In this document: one piece after another, positions 51,294-59,271 of the stretch
How the letters are laid out: each line of letters begins with the position of its first letter
How positions within the stretch are numbered: position 1 is the first letter of the stretch
DNA from: Pseudomonas entomophila
GTDB taxonomy: Bacteria; Pseudomonadota; Gammaproteobacteria; Pseudomonadales; Pseudomonadaceae
Length of the DNA stretch: 64,000 nt
NCBI RefSeq assembly: GCF_013523165.1
Contig: NZ_JAAMQI010000010.1
Span: 99,851-163,850, forward strand
Direction: 5' to 3'
Program-made: the position numbers and the translations under genes
Notes under the pieces: generated by a model
The model's database searches: none
What the model was told of the DNA's origin: nothing
What the model saw: the letters and a program-made list of their open reading frames with translations, nothing else

Positions 51294-51737
51294 TCACAGT
51301 TCGTCACGGGCCAGGTCGGGGTCGCCGAACACCTGGGCCACTTGGTAATCGAGAATCGCCTGGAACACCTGCGCCGCGGCCTCTGCGCCGATGGCGGGAA
51401 TCAGCGCACGGTTGGGCGGAATGAACATCTGCAACAGCCGGCGATTGCCGTAGTCGACGAACACCTGGCTGCCCAGGCGAGCGGTCGGCCGTTCGCTGAT
51501 GGCCACGTTGAACCGACCCGGCTCGTCCAGCTCCTGCCAGGCGGCGGCGAAGCTGTCATAGAACGCACGGCCTGCCAGCGTCACCGTCTGCCCCACCACC
51601 AGGCCGCCAAAATGCTCGCGGTTCAGCGTGCGCTGATCGGTCAGGCTGCCGGTGGCATCAAGTGCGGTCTGCGCTTGTGCAACAGGCACCGCACACAGGT
51701 GCAACGCGATCACAGTGGTCAGGGCGGCGATGTTCAT
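51294..51737 (-). CDS. csgE: Curli secretion accessory protein CsgE
   Basis: A 147-aa periplasmic gatekeeper that directs CsgA to the CsgG pore. Signal peptide MNIAALTTVIALHLCAVPVA ... QAQ. The conserved CsgE pattern FGGLVVGQTVTLAGRAFYDS, FNVAISERPTARLGSQVFVD, followed by RRLLQMFIPPN is clear. The ATG at 51737 fits the signal peptide better than an upstream in-frame codon at 51797. First gene of the leftward csg operon; the AT-rich upstream region holds repeated palindromic motifs. No csgD gene is present in the window. Confidence 0.92.
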   Translation of the reverse strand: MNIAALTTVIALHLCAVPVAQAQTALDATGSLTDQRTLNREHFGGLVVGQTVTLAGRAFYDSFAAAWQELDEPGRFNVAISERPTARLGSQVFVDYGNRRLLQMFIPPNRALIPAIGAEAAAQVFQAILDYQVAQVFGDPDLARDEL

Positions 51738-51782
51738 GAGCGGCAGTAGTTCCGTGAAGTTGGAACCACTGTATGCGAGAAA

Positions 51783-51959
51783 ATGGCAATGCGCCATTAA
51801 TCGTGTAATGTTTTATTTACACTATTTTGACGCCAGTAAAGTTGATGAGACGTGCCTGTTTAATGGCGTCAATTAGACTGAAAAACAACGGTAAAGAGCG
51901 GTAACAGTGTCGGTACATGAACCGTGAATGAGTAAACACGGTCTTATTGACGTCAATAA
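51783..51959. promoter_or_regulatory. AT-rich csg control region with repeated TTGACGYCA motif
   Basis: In the 296-base gap between csgE and the next gene a motif recurs three times: TTTTGACGCCAGTAAA (51826-51841), its reverse form TTAATGGCGTCAATTA (51861-51876), and the perfect 16-base palindrome TTATTGACGTCAATAA (51944-51959). An inverted repeat AATGGC-AATGC-GCCATT sits at 51783-51799, close to csgE. The GC content falls sharply here. Probable binding sites of the curli regulator. Confidence 0.65.
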
Positions 51960-52033
51960 TAAGTTATTGGAAGAAAACGAAGTAAAACTCGCCTTGACTT
52001 CAAGGGCTCACCCCGAGGGATTCGAATCACGCT

Positions 52034-52450
52034 ATGCTCACTGCCATGACGTCTTCCATGCCCCTGCGCCCCTCCTGCCCGGCCGGTGTCTGCGATTGCG
52101 GCCGTGAGTTGCTTCCCCAGGCCTCGAGCGAGGCCTGTCGGGTGCTGCTGCTGACGCGGCAGGAAGAAAAGCGCCTGATCGAACGGCTCGAGCACCTGCG
52201 TGACTTCGATGACCTCCAGCGCCTGCAGCGTCGGTTGCACGACCAGCTGGGCATTGACGTACGGATCGCACCGGGTGCGAACGAGGTGCGCAGCATGCGC
52301 GGCATCGTCATCGAACTCGCGCCGCAGCCGGGCCTGTGCCGGCGTACCCGGCAGGCGATTCCCGCTGCGATCCGGCGAGGGCTTGAGCGCAACCCGGAGG
52401 TCGCGTTCCGGCTGCTCGACGCGCACGACCTGCTGGGTGGCCTGAGCTGA
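52034..52450 (+). CDS. Conserved hypothetical protein with N-terminal CPxGxCxC motif
   Basis: A 138-aa soluble protein. Residues about 15-22 are CPAGVCDC, a possible metal-binding cluster; a third part has LCRRTRQAIPAAIRRGLERN, basic and helical. A middle helix pair (TRQEEKRLIERLEHL, DDLQRLQRRLHDQLG) suggests a coiled coil. I do not recognise a characterised family. GAGGGA lies 14 bases upstream of the first ATG; an in-frame ATG lies at 52046. Divergent from the curli operon, so it shares the control region. Confidence 0.65.
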   Translation: MLTAMTSSMPLRPSCPAGVCDCGRELLPQASSEACRVLLLTRQEEKRLIERLEHLRDFDDLQRLQRRLHDQLGIDVRIAPGANEVRSMRGIVIELAPQPGLCRRTRQAIPAAIRRGLERNPEVAFRLLDAHDLLGGLS

Positions 52451-52572
52451 CGGCAGGCCCCTGCCACGGGCACCTGGGCGAGCAGGGTAAATTTCCGGCC
52501 GCCAGGCTCGTCTTTCCCCTTAGCCGCCGAACGCCAACCGTTCCGCGCACCCCACCCTCGAGGAGACCGGCA

Positions 52573-52797
52573 ATGACCTTCGTATTCGACTGCCACGACT
52601 TCCTGTGCCAAGGCGTGGTCAGTCACGCAGAGCCGTATGCCCCCTGGCCCGACGACCAGAAGACCACCGACGGCCAGCGCGCGGTCGGCACGCATGACCT
52701 GAAACGGGACAGCCTGGTCTGCAGCGAAGCGCTCTGGGCCGACAGACGCCCACTGAGCCTGCGCCAGACGATGGCCGAACCGGCCAGCGCACCATGA
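52573..52797 (+). CDS. MbtH-like protein, degenerate
   Basis: A 74-aa protein colinear with MbtH-like activators of non-ribosomal peptide synthetase adenylation domains. FVFDCHDFLCQGVVSHAEPY, the WP at 25-26, LKRDSL and the end LWADRRPLSLRQTM are recognisable. Signature residues are changed: Asn17 is Ser, Ser23 is Ala, residue 24 is Pro, Trp35 is Gln, Cys47 is Ser. Two of three key Trp residues (25, 55) remain. The adenylation-domain docking surface is therefore altered. GAGGAG precedes the ATG. Overlaps the thioesterase by 4 bases. Confidence 0.8.
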   Translation: MTFVFDCHDFLCQGVVSHAEPYAPWPDDQKTTDGQRAVGTHDLKRDSLVCSEALWADRRPLSLRQTMAEPASAP

Positions 52798-53522
52798 CTG
52801 CGGTGACCGCCCTGAACCTGTTGTGCCTGCCGTATTCCGGCGCCAGCGCGATGGTCTACAGCCGTTGGCGCCGCACGTTGCCCGCCTGGATACGGGTGAT
52901 GCCCGTGGAGTTGCCAGGGCGTGGTGCACGGCTGGGCGAACCCTTGCAGACCGACCTGTCGGCGCTGGCCTGGCAGTTGGCCGAGGAGCTCCGCCCCCAG
53001 GCCCAGGCGCCCTATGCCGTGTTCGGGCACAGCCTCGGGGCCCTGTTGGCGTTCGAGCTGGTGCATGCCTTGCGTGCACTGGGGTGCCCGCCGCCGGTGG
53101 TCCTGTTCGCCAGCGGCACCGCCGCGCCGACACGCCGTGAAGGCTATGACGGCGCCAACTGGCGCGAACCCAGGTCCGACGCCGAGCTGATCGATGAGTT
53201 GCGCGCCCTGCAAGGCACGCCCGAAGAGGTGCTGGCCAACGAGGAACTGATGAGCCTGACCTTGCCGGTCCTGCGCGCCGACTTCCTGCTGTGCGGGCGC
53301 TACGTCTACCGTCGACGGCCACCGCTGCAGTGCCCGGTGCACGTGTTCGGCGGCGAACAGGACAAGGCCAGCGAGGCACAATTGCTGGCCTGGGGTCAGG
53401 AGAGCGCAGGTGAGTTTTGCTTGAGCCTGTTCCCGGGGGGGCACTTCTTCATCCATCAACAGGAAGCCCGCGTACTGAGTACGCTCACGGCCTCGCTGGA
53501 GCCAGTGCGGCAGCGCGCCTGA
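52794..53522 (+). CDS. Type II thioesterase (NRPS/PKS proofreading)
   Basis: A 242-aa alpha/beta hydrolase of the GrsT type that clears misloaded acyl groups from peptidyl carrier domains. The catalytic triad is intact: Ser80 (FGHSLGALLAFE), Asp190 (FGGEQDKAS) and His217 (PGGHFFIH). The opening LLCLPYSGASAMVYSRW is characteristic. It is coupled to the degenerate MbtH-like gene by an ATGA overlap. No peptide synthetase lies nearby, so it probably serves a distant cluster such as pyoverdine, as the equivalent pair does in other pseudomonads (inference). Confidence 0.92.
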   Translation: MTAVTALNLLCLPYSGASAMVYSRWRRTLPAWIRVMPVELPGRGARLGEPLQTDLSALAWQLAEELRPQAQAPYAVFGHSLGALLAFELVHALRALGCPPPVVLFASGTAAPTRREGYDGANWREPRSDAELIDELRALQGTPEEVLANEELMSLTLPVLRADFLLCGRYVYRRRPPLQCPVHVFGGEQDKASEAQLLAWGQESAGEFCLSLFPGGHFFIHQQEARVLSTLTASLEPVRQRA

Positions 53523-53617
53523 GCCTGGGGAACTTCTGCTGCCGCCAACGGTTGGATTGACGCCAGCCCCTGGGCGGGTGGACGCTTGGCGGCACCGTTT
53601 TCAGGCAAGGACCGCAC

Positions 53618-54169
53618 ATGCTGATCGATCCCACGCAGGCCACGTTGCTGGTCGTCGACATCCAGGAAAAACTCATCGGCTCCATGAGCGACCCGGACGG
53701 CCTGCTGGCGCGCACGCGCTGGCTGCTGGCAGCCTGCACGGACCTGGCCCTGCCCATGGTCATTTCCGAGCAGTACCCCCAGGGCCTGGGGCCGACCGTC
53801 GCGTCATTGAAGGCCGTGGCACCCCAGGCCGAGGTGGTCGAGAAGGTGCACTTCTCCTGCGTCGCCGGTGACTGCCTGCCCGCCACATTGCTGGCGCGCC
53901 AGCACGTCATCGTGTGCGGCATGGAGACCCACGTCTGCGTGCTGCAGACGGTGATGGACCTGCTGGCCCTGGGCAAGACCGTGTTCGTCGTCGAGGACGC
54001 CTGCGACAGCCGGCGGATGGAAAACAAGCAACTGGGCCTGGCGCGCATGCGCCATGCCGGCGCGCAGATCGTCACCCGCGAGATGGTGCTGTTCGAGGTG
54101 CTGGGCAGCTCGGCGCACCCGGCGTTTCGCTACATCAGCAAGACCTACCTGGTCGGAGAACAGCCCTGA
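53618..54169 (+). CDS. Isochorismatase-family cysteine hydrolase
   Basis: A 183-aa YcaC/isochorismatase-fold hydrolase. The catalytic residues are Asp14 (LLVVDIQEKLIG), Lys76 (VVEKVHFSC) and Cys107 (CGMETHVCVLQT), with the cis-peptide region GMETHV before the Cys. The substrate is unknown; ureidoacrylate, isochorismate or nicotinamide-like amides are possible for this fold. It overlaps the following lipoprotein gene (stop TGA inside CTGA). Separate from the thioesterase by 95 bases. Confidence 0.88.
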   Translation: MLIDPTQATLLVVDIQEKLIGSMSDPDGLLARTRWLLAACTDLALPMVISEQYPQGLGPTVASLKAVAPQAEVVEKVHFSCVAGDCLPATLLARQHVIVCGMETHVCVLQTVMDLLALGKTVFVVEDACDSRRMENKQLGLARMRHAGAQIVTREMVLFEVLGSSAHPAFRYISKTYLVGEQP

Positions 54170-55248
54170 ACCGCCGGGCCCTGGGTGGGCTGCTGGTGGC
54201 CCTGGCACTGCTGCAAGGGTGTGCCGGGCGCCAGGAGCGGACGCCACAGGCCGACCCGGCCGAGGTACGCCAGACAGTGTTGCGCCTGCTGCCGGCCACC
54301 GTGAAGGACCGCGCAGGCTGGGCGCAGGACATCCAGGTGGCCTTCACGGCTCAGCGTCTGGAGCCGAGCCAGGACAACCTGTGCGCCGTGCTGGCGGTGG
54401 CCGAGCAGGAGTCCACGTTCAATGCCGACCCCCAGGTACCAGGCCTGGGGCGCATCGCCCGCGCCGAGATCGAGCGACGGGCCAAACGGGTGCTGATCCC
54501 GGGCGCGCTGGTGGATGCCGCTTTGCGCACCCGTTCGAACAACGGCAAGACCTACGAGGAGCGGTTGCAGGCGGTGCGCAGCGAGAAGCAGCTCAGCGCG
54601 CTGTACGACGACGTGATCAGTGGCCTGCCCCTGGGCAACACGCTGCTTGGTGGCCTCAACCCGGTCCACACCGGTGGCCCGATGCAGGTCAGCGTGGCGT
54701 TCGCCGAGCACCATGCCCAGGACTACCCCTACGGCGTGCCGGGCACGATTCGCCAGGAAGTGTTCACCCGACGAGGCGGCTTGTATTTCGGGATCGCGCA
54801 TTTGCTGGGGTACCCGGTCGACTACCCGCGCCCGCTGTACCGCTTCGCCGATTTCAACGCAGGCTGGTACGCCAGCCGCAACGCGGCGTTCCAGGCGGCC
54901 TTGAGCCAGGTGACCGGCGTGCCGCTGGCACTGGACGGCGACCTGATCGCGCCTGGCTCATTGTTGCCAGGCACGACCGAAAAGGCAGCCCGCCTGCTGG
55001 GGCGGCAATTGGGGCTGCGCAACCCGCAGATTCGCAGCCAGCTGGAACAGGGCAACGCGCTGGACTTCGAGCGTACGGTGATCCACGAACGGGTGTTCGC
55101 CCTGGCCGATGCCAAGGCCGGCAAACCCGTGCCCAGGGCGATCCTGCCAGGCATCGAGCTGAAGAGCCCGAAGATCACCCGCAAGCTAACCACTGCCTGG
55201 TTCGCCAAACGAGTAGATGAGCGCTACCAGCGGTGCATGGCGCGGTAG
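54166..55248 (+). CDS. DUF1615 lipoprotein (probable CTG start)
   Basis: A 360-aa outer-envelope lipoprotein of the DUF1615 family, function unknown. The N-terminus RRALGGLLVALALLQGCAGR has a lipobox (LLQGC). The domain includes DNLCAVLAVAEQESTFNADP, a segment resembling lytic transglycosylase active sites (Glu in EQEST), and GGPMQVSVAFAEHHAQDYPY, which suggest peptidoglycan activity. No ATG, GTG or TTG fits; a CTG at 54166 overlaps the preceding stop as CTGA, has GGAG 8 bases upstream, and places the signal peptide correctly. Confidence 0.83.
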   Translation: MNRRALGGLLVALALLQGCAGRQERTPQADPAEVRQTVLRLLPATVKDRAGWAQDIQVAFTAQRLEPSQDNLCAVLAVAEQESTFNADPQVPGLGRIARAEIERRAKRVLIPGALVDAALRTRSNNGKTYEERLQAVRSEKQLSALYDDVISGLPLGNTLLGGLNPVHTGGPMQVSVAFAEHHAQDYPYGVPGTIRQEVFTRRGGLYFGIAHLLGYPVDYPRPLYRFADFNAGWYASRNAAFQAALSQVTGVPLALDGDLIAPGSLLPGTTEKAARLLGRQLGLRNPQIRSQLEQGNALDFERTVIHERVFALADAKAGKPVPRAILPGIELKSPKITRKLTTAWFAKRVDERYQRCMAR

Positions 55249-55418
55249 ACGCTGTGCACCGTGACCTTTCGGCCTGGTCGAGCTGCAGGCATTCCGGGCC
55301 GATCAGGGTTGGACCAGCGCTTTGGCCCGCCACCTCGGTTGATCTCAACACGGGTTTGTCAGGCCAGCACAACTTCTCTGTGGCTTGCTTGCGATACGGG
55401 CGGTGACGGACCGGACGC

Positions 55419-55680
55419 TATCGCGGGCAAGCCCGCTCCCACAGGGTGCTTGCACAGCCATGCCTACATCGATGGGCTGAAGAGATCTGAGTGGGAGCTG
55501 GCTTGCCAGCGATAGGGCCCTGTCAGGCGCCATCTGCATCGCGGGCAAGCCCGCTCCACAGGGTGCTTGCACAGCCATGCCTACATCGATGGGCTGAAGA
55601 GGTCTGAGTGGGAGCTGGCTTGCCAGCGATAGGACCCTGTCAGGCGCCATCTGCATCGCGGGCAAGCCCGCTCACACAGG
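55419..55680. repeat. Tandem 117-118 bp REP-containing repeat
   Basis: The REP core TCGCGGGCAAGCCCGCTC occurs at 55421, 55539 and 55656. Between them lie two nearly identical spacers (GGGTGCTTGCACAGCCATGC, then CTACATCGATGGGCTGAAGA, an inverted variant REP GAGCTGGCTTGCCAGCGATA, and CCTGTCAGGCGCCATCTGC). Each copy differs by one or two bases. Region 55249-55785 contains no credible gene. Confidence 0.9.
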
Positions 55681-55785
55681 TTAAGCTCCAAGCGCGCATT
55701 GGTTCGATAGTCTTCATCGACCGAGCAGCCCGTGACGGCAGCGCCTGGAGCTCTCGGATGATCAAGGCCAGCCCCGCGTATGCAG

Positions 55786-56688
55786 TCAGCCTTCTGCCAG
55801 CGCCTTCACCACGTGTTCCACGGCCGCCTTGTACCCTGCCAGCGTGTCCTGTGCATCGCTGTCCACCACCACCAGGCGCGCGCCGCCGGCCTCGACCGCG
55901 CTCACCACTGCCGGTGCCGGTTGCCGGTGATGCAGCACCAGTGCCACGTCCTGCGCCTTGAGCTGCTCGCTCAGCGTCTTGAGCGATGTGTCGTCCCACG
56001 CCTCATCGGCCGGCAAGGGCTGCTCGACCACGTCCAGGTTCAGCCCGCTGGCCAGGTAACCCAGGCGTTCGGACAGGCTCATCACACTGAGGTTGTCGAC
56101 CTGGGCCAATCGCGTCTGGCTGGTGGCGGTCAATGTCAGCAGCTCACGCTTGAGGCCTGCCAGGTTGGCCTGGATCGTCGCCTTGTCGGCCGGCGCCAGG
56201 CGCTCCAGGTCATTGGCCAGCACGTCGGCCATGCGTCCGAGGTTGGTCGGGTGCAGCCAGGGGTAGTGGTCGAAAGCGTTCTCGCCCTGCACGGCGATGC
56301 CAGGCAAGGCGCCATCGACGGGGCGGGCCGCGTCGATCTCGACGATGCGCAGGTTGCTGCGCCGGGCCATGGGGTACAGTGGGTCGTCATGCCAGATCGA
56401 GCGCAGCCCGATGGCTGCGTCCGCCTGCTGGGCGGCCTTGACCAGGCTGGCACCCCCGCGCCCTTCGAAATAGGACGGTTGGCGACTGGCTGGCAGGGTG
56501 GCGGGTGCCGCACGCTCCACGCGCACCGAGGTCCCGGCAAGCAGGGCACTGGCCAGGCTGTGGGTGACGGGCAGGGTGGTCAGCACGCTGATCGCTTCGT
56601 GACCGGGTGCAGGCGTGGCCGCCAGCGCCATGCCGGGGCCGAGCGATAAGGCCAGGGCCAGGGTCAAGGGCTTGAGGTCGAAGGTCAT
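55786..56688 (-). CDS. ZnuA-fold substrate-binding protein homologue with lost metal ligands
   Basis: A 300-aa exported protein (signal MTFDLKPLTLALALSLGPGM ... ALAA) of the metal-ABC binding-protein fold (cluster A-I). Fold landmarks are kept: VLTTLPVTHSLASALLAG, YPWLHPTNLGRMADVLANDL, and the C-terminal GGARLVVVDSD. But the ligand His of the canonical NPHxYEP loop and of the VATIHxAYxYL segment are replaced (SRQPSYFEG; VMSLSERLGYLA). Last gene of the operon; its ATG overlaps the permease stop by 4 bases. It may bind a different ligand, a metal complex, or act as an accessory. Confidence 0.8.
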   Translation of the reverse strand: MTFDLKPLTLALALSLGPGMALAATPAPGHEAISVLTTLPVTHSLASALLAGTSVRVERAAPATLPASRQPSYFEGRGGASLVKAAQQADAAIGLRSIWHDDPLYPMARRSNLRIVEIDAARPVDGALPGIAVQGENAFDHYPWLHPTNLGRMADVLANDLERLAPADKATIQANLAGLKRELLTLTATSQTRLAQVDNLSVMSLSERLGYLASGLNLDVVEQPLPADEAWDDTSLKTLSEQLKAQDVALVLHHRQPAPAVVSAVEAGGARLVVVDSDAQDTLAGYKAAVEHVVKALAEG

Positions 56689-57584
56689 GCCGGGTTTCCT
56701 TGCAGGCGAGGGACGAGGGCGCGGGCCAGGGCGGCCAGGGCGAAGCAGGTGCCGGCCACCAGAATGATCGCGGCGCCCGAGGGGACGGGCAGGTCGAACA
56801 TGATTGGCAGCAGGATGCCCAGCAAGGTGCTCACGGTGGCGATCAGCACCGACAGCCAGAAGAAGCCCTTGAGCGACTGGCTGACCAGGCGCGCAGCGGC
56901 CGCCGGGATCACCAGCAGCGCACCCACCAGGATCGCCCCGATGACCTTGACCGCCGCCACCGTGACCAGGGTCACCAGCACCACGAACAGGTAGTCCAGA
57001 CGCTTCACTGCCACGCCCCGTACCGCTGCGAGCTGAGGGTTGAAGCTGGCCAGGATGATGCGGTTGTACAACGGCAGTGCCAGGCCCAGCACCAGCAGCG
57101 CGACGATGCCCAGCACCAGCAGGTCCTGACCGCTGACGGTCAGCACCGAGCCGAACAGTACGTTTTCCAGGATATGCACGTTGATCTTGCCCGCCAGCAT
57201 CAGCAGCAGGCTCGCTCCCAGGGCCAGGGAGACCGACAGGAAGACGCCGATCAGGGTGTCAGGGGACAGCCCGGTGCGGTTGCGCAAGTAGTTGAGCAGC
57301 AGGCCGAACAGCAGGCAGTAGCCGAACAGGCTGCCGTAGGGGCCGGTATACGGCTCGCCCAGCAGGATGCCGATGGCGACACCGGTCAGCGCCGCATGGC
57401 CCACCGCTTCGGAAAAGAAGGCGAAGCGCTTGACCACCACCAGTGTCCCGAGGCCGCCCAGTACCGGGCCGATCATCAGGCCGGCGAGCAGGGCATTGAC
57501 CACGAACCCGTAGGCCAGTGCCTCGGGCAGCCAGCCGGCCTGCGCCCAGCCCTGGATCAGCTGGCGAAATGCATCAAGGTTCAT
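56685..57584 (-). CDS. Metal ABC transporter permease (ZnuB/MntB-type)
   Basis: A 299-aa permease of the ABC-3 family with about eight helices. Recognised by LMIGPVLGGLGTLVVVKRFA, FFSEAVGHAALTGVAIGILL, and IGAILVGALLVIPAAAARLV. Imports zinc or manganese across the inner membrane with the adjacent ATPase. The ATG at 57584 overlaps the ATPase stop by one base, and its own stop overlaps the next gene, so the operon is coupled. Confidence 0.93.
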   Translation of the reverse strand: MNLDAFRQLIQGWAQAGWLPEALAYGFVVNALLAGLMIGPVLGGLGTLVVVKRFAFFSEAVGHAALTGVAIGILLGEPYTGPYGSLFGYCLLFGLLLNYLRNRTGLSPDTLIGVFLSVSLALGASLLLMLAGKINVHILENVLFGSVLTVSGQDLLVLGIVALLVLGLALPLYNRIILASFNPQLAAVRGVAVKRLDYLFVVLVTLVTVAAVKVIGAILVGALLVIPAAAARLVSQSLKGFFWLSVLIATVSTLLGILLPIMFDLPVPSGAAIILVAGTCFALAALARALVPRLQGNPA

Positions 57585-58342
57585 CAGGCCACGCCCTCGT
57601 TGCGGGGGTGGACGGAAAACAGCGTCAGCAGACGCTCGGGCGTCAAGGCCTGCGCGGGCGCTGCGTCGAACAGTACCTGGCGGTTCAGCCCGGTGACCCG
57701 GTCGGCCAGGCGCAGGACGGCCTGCAGGTCGTGCTCGATCCACACTACCGTGGTGCCTGCGCGGCGCCAGCCTTCGAGCAGGTGCTCGAACACCTGGATA
57801 CCGGCTTCGTCCAGGGCCGACATCGGCTCGTCCAGCACCAGCAGCTGGGGCGCGGGCACCAGCCCCTGGGCCAGCAGCACGCGCTGACGCTCGCCACCGG
57901 ACAGCGCGCCCATGCGGCGCGTGCGCTTGTCGAGCATGCCGACGCGCGCCAGGGCGTCGTCGATCGGTGCCCGTACCCGTCGGGACAGCCCCAGGAAGGC
58001 CGGGCGACGCTGGCACAGGGCGCCCATGAAATCGTCCACCGTCATCGGCAGGCCGCGATCGAATTCCAGGGCCTGGGGCACGTAGCCGATCACCTGCGCG
58101 TCGCCCGGCCACTCCAGCGTCAACCGACCGCGGTGCGGCATCTGCCCGAGCAACGTCTTGATCAGCGAACTCTTGCCGCCGCCGTTGGGGCCGACGATCG
58201 CATGCACACTGCCAGGCGCGACACTGAAACGCACGTGGTCCAGGATGCGGGTGCGCCCGAGCGTCAGGTCGATCCCGTCGAAGTCGATGCGCGGACCACA
58301 GGCGATGCCGGCACGTCCGGCGATCTGGCAGGCGGCGGTCAT
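57584..58342 (-). CDS. Metal ABC transporter ATPase (ZnuC/MntA-type)
   Basis: A 252-aa ATP-binding subunit. Walker A GPNGGGKSSLIKTLL, Q-loop IGYVPQALEFDRGLP (the metal-ABC variant), signature [16 protein letters not shown], Walker B QLLVLDEPMSALDEAG, H-loop VVWIEHDLQAV. Powers the adjacent permease. Overlaps the preceding binding-protein gene by 4 bases and the permease gene by 1. Confidence 0.94.
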   Translation of the reverse strand: MTAACQIAGRAGIACGPRIDFDGIDLTLGRTRILDHVRFSVAPGSVHAIVGPNGGGKSSLIKTLLGQMPHRGRLTLEWPGDAQVIGYVPQALEFDRGLPMTVDDFMGALCQRRPAFLGLSRRVRAPIDDALARVGMLDKRTRRMGALSGGERQRVLLAQGLVPAPQLLVLDEPMSALDEAGIQVFEHLLEGWRRAGTTVVWIEHDLQAVLRLADRVTGLNRQVLFDAAPAQALTPERLLTLFSVHPRNEGVA

Positions 58343-59256
58343 GTGCGCTGCTCCTCGATGGCGCGTACCACGGTGTCCATATTGCGCTTCATCTCCACCT
58401 CGTACTTGTCCGCGGTGTACTCGCCGTAGGAGATGTGGGTGAGCGGGTAGAGGCGCACGCCCGACTCGCGCTGGATGGTCTCGACATAGGCGGAAGGGAA
58501 GTCCATCTCCGAGAAGATCACCTTCACGTCCAGGGCCTTGAGCTGGTCGATGGTCTTCTTCAGCTGGGCCGGGCTCGGCTCGATGCCGTGGGCCGGCTCG
58601 ACCACCGCCGTGACCTCCAGCCCGAAGTCACGCACCAGGTAATCGTAGGCGGCGTGGATGGTGGCCACGCGGAACGTCGCATCCGGGGCCTGGGACACCT
58701 TGGCCAGTGCCTCGGCGCGCAGCGCCCGCAGGCGCTTGGCATAGGCGCGGGCATTCTGGGTGTAGTAGCGGGCGTTGTCCGGGTCCAGCTTGCCCAGTTC
58801 ACGGGCGATGTTGTTGACCTGGGCGATGGTCGCGCTGATCGACAGGAAGGTGTGCGGGTTGACCACCTTGCCCGCCCCGCGCGCGGCGATCCCCGTGGCC
58901 GCGAGCAGTGGTACGTTGGCGTTGGCCTCGATGGTCTTGACGTCGGGCGTCTCGCTGGCGGCGATCATGCGGTCGGCGAAGTCGTCATGGCCGACGCCGT
59001 TGAGCACGATGACGTCGAGCGTGCCGATGCGCTTGATGTCCTCGGCGCGGGGCTCGTAGGCGTGGGGGTTGAAGCCGGCCGGGATCAGCGGCACCACCTC
59101 GGCCTTGTCGCCGACGATGTTGCTCACGTAGCTGTAGTAAGGGTGCAACGTGATGCCGATGCGCAGCGGCTTGGCACCGTCGGCCACGGCCAGGGCGGGC
59201 AGGGCACAGGCCAGGAACAGGCCGAGCAGGCGGCGAGCGAAGGCGGAGCGGAGCAT
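58339..59256 (-). CDS. Metal ABC transporter substrate-binding protein (ZnuA-type)
   Basis: A 305-aa periplasmic metal-binding protein with a signal peptide (LLGLFLACALPALAVA). Ligand residues are visible: His65 (GFNPHAYEPR), His135 (VVNPHTFLS), His201 (VATIHAAYDYL), with an acidic residue in FSEMDFPSAYV. Unlike typical ZnuA there is no His-rich loop. Zinc or manganese is the likely cargo. Placed before the ATPase gene; a 15-base gap separates it from the DUF6162-like gene upstream. Confidence 0.92.
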   Translation of the reverse strand: MLRSAFARRLLGLFLACALPALAVADGAKPLRIGITLHPYYSYVSNIVGDKAEVVPLIPAGFNPHAYEPRAEDIKRIGTLDVIVLNGVGHDDFADRMIAASETPDVKTIEANANVPLLAATGIAARGAGKVVNPHTFLSISATIAQVNNIARELGKLDPDNARYYTQNARAYAKRLRALRAEALAKVSQAPDATFRVATIHAAYDYLVRDFGLEVTAVVEPAHGIEPSPAQLKKTIDQLKALDVKVIFSEMDFPSAYVETIQRESGVRLYPLTHISYGEYTADKYEVEMKRNMDTVVRAIEEQRT

Positions 59257-59271
59257 GGGGAGTCCTTGGGT

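Noticed and set aside
55419..55680. CRISPR array
   Set aside because: Repeats are REP elements with nearly identical spacers, only two to three copies, and no cas genes.
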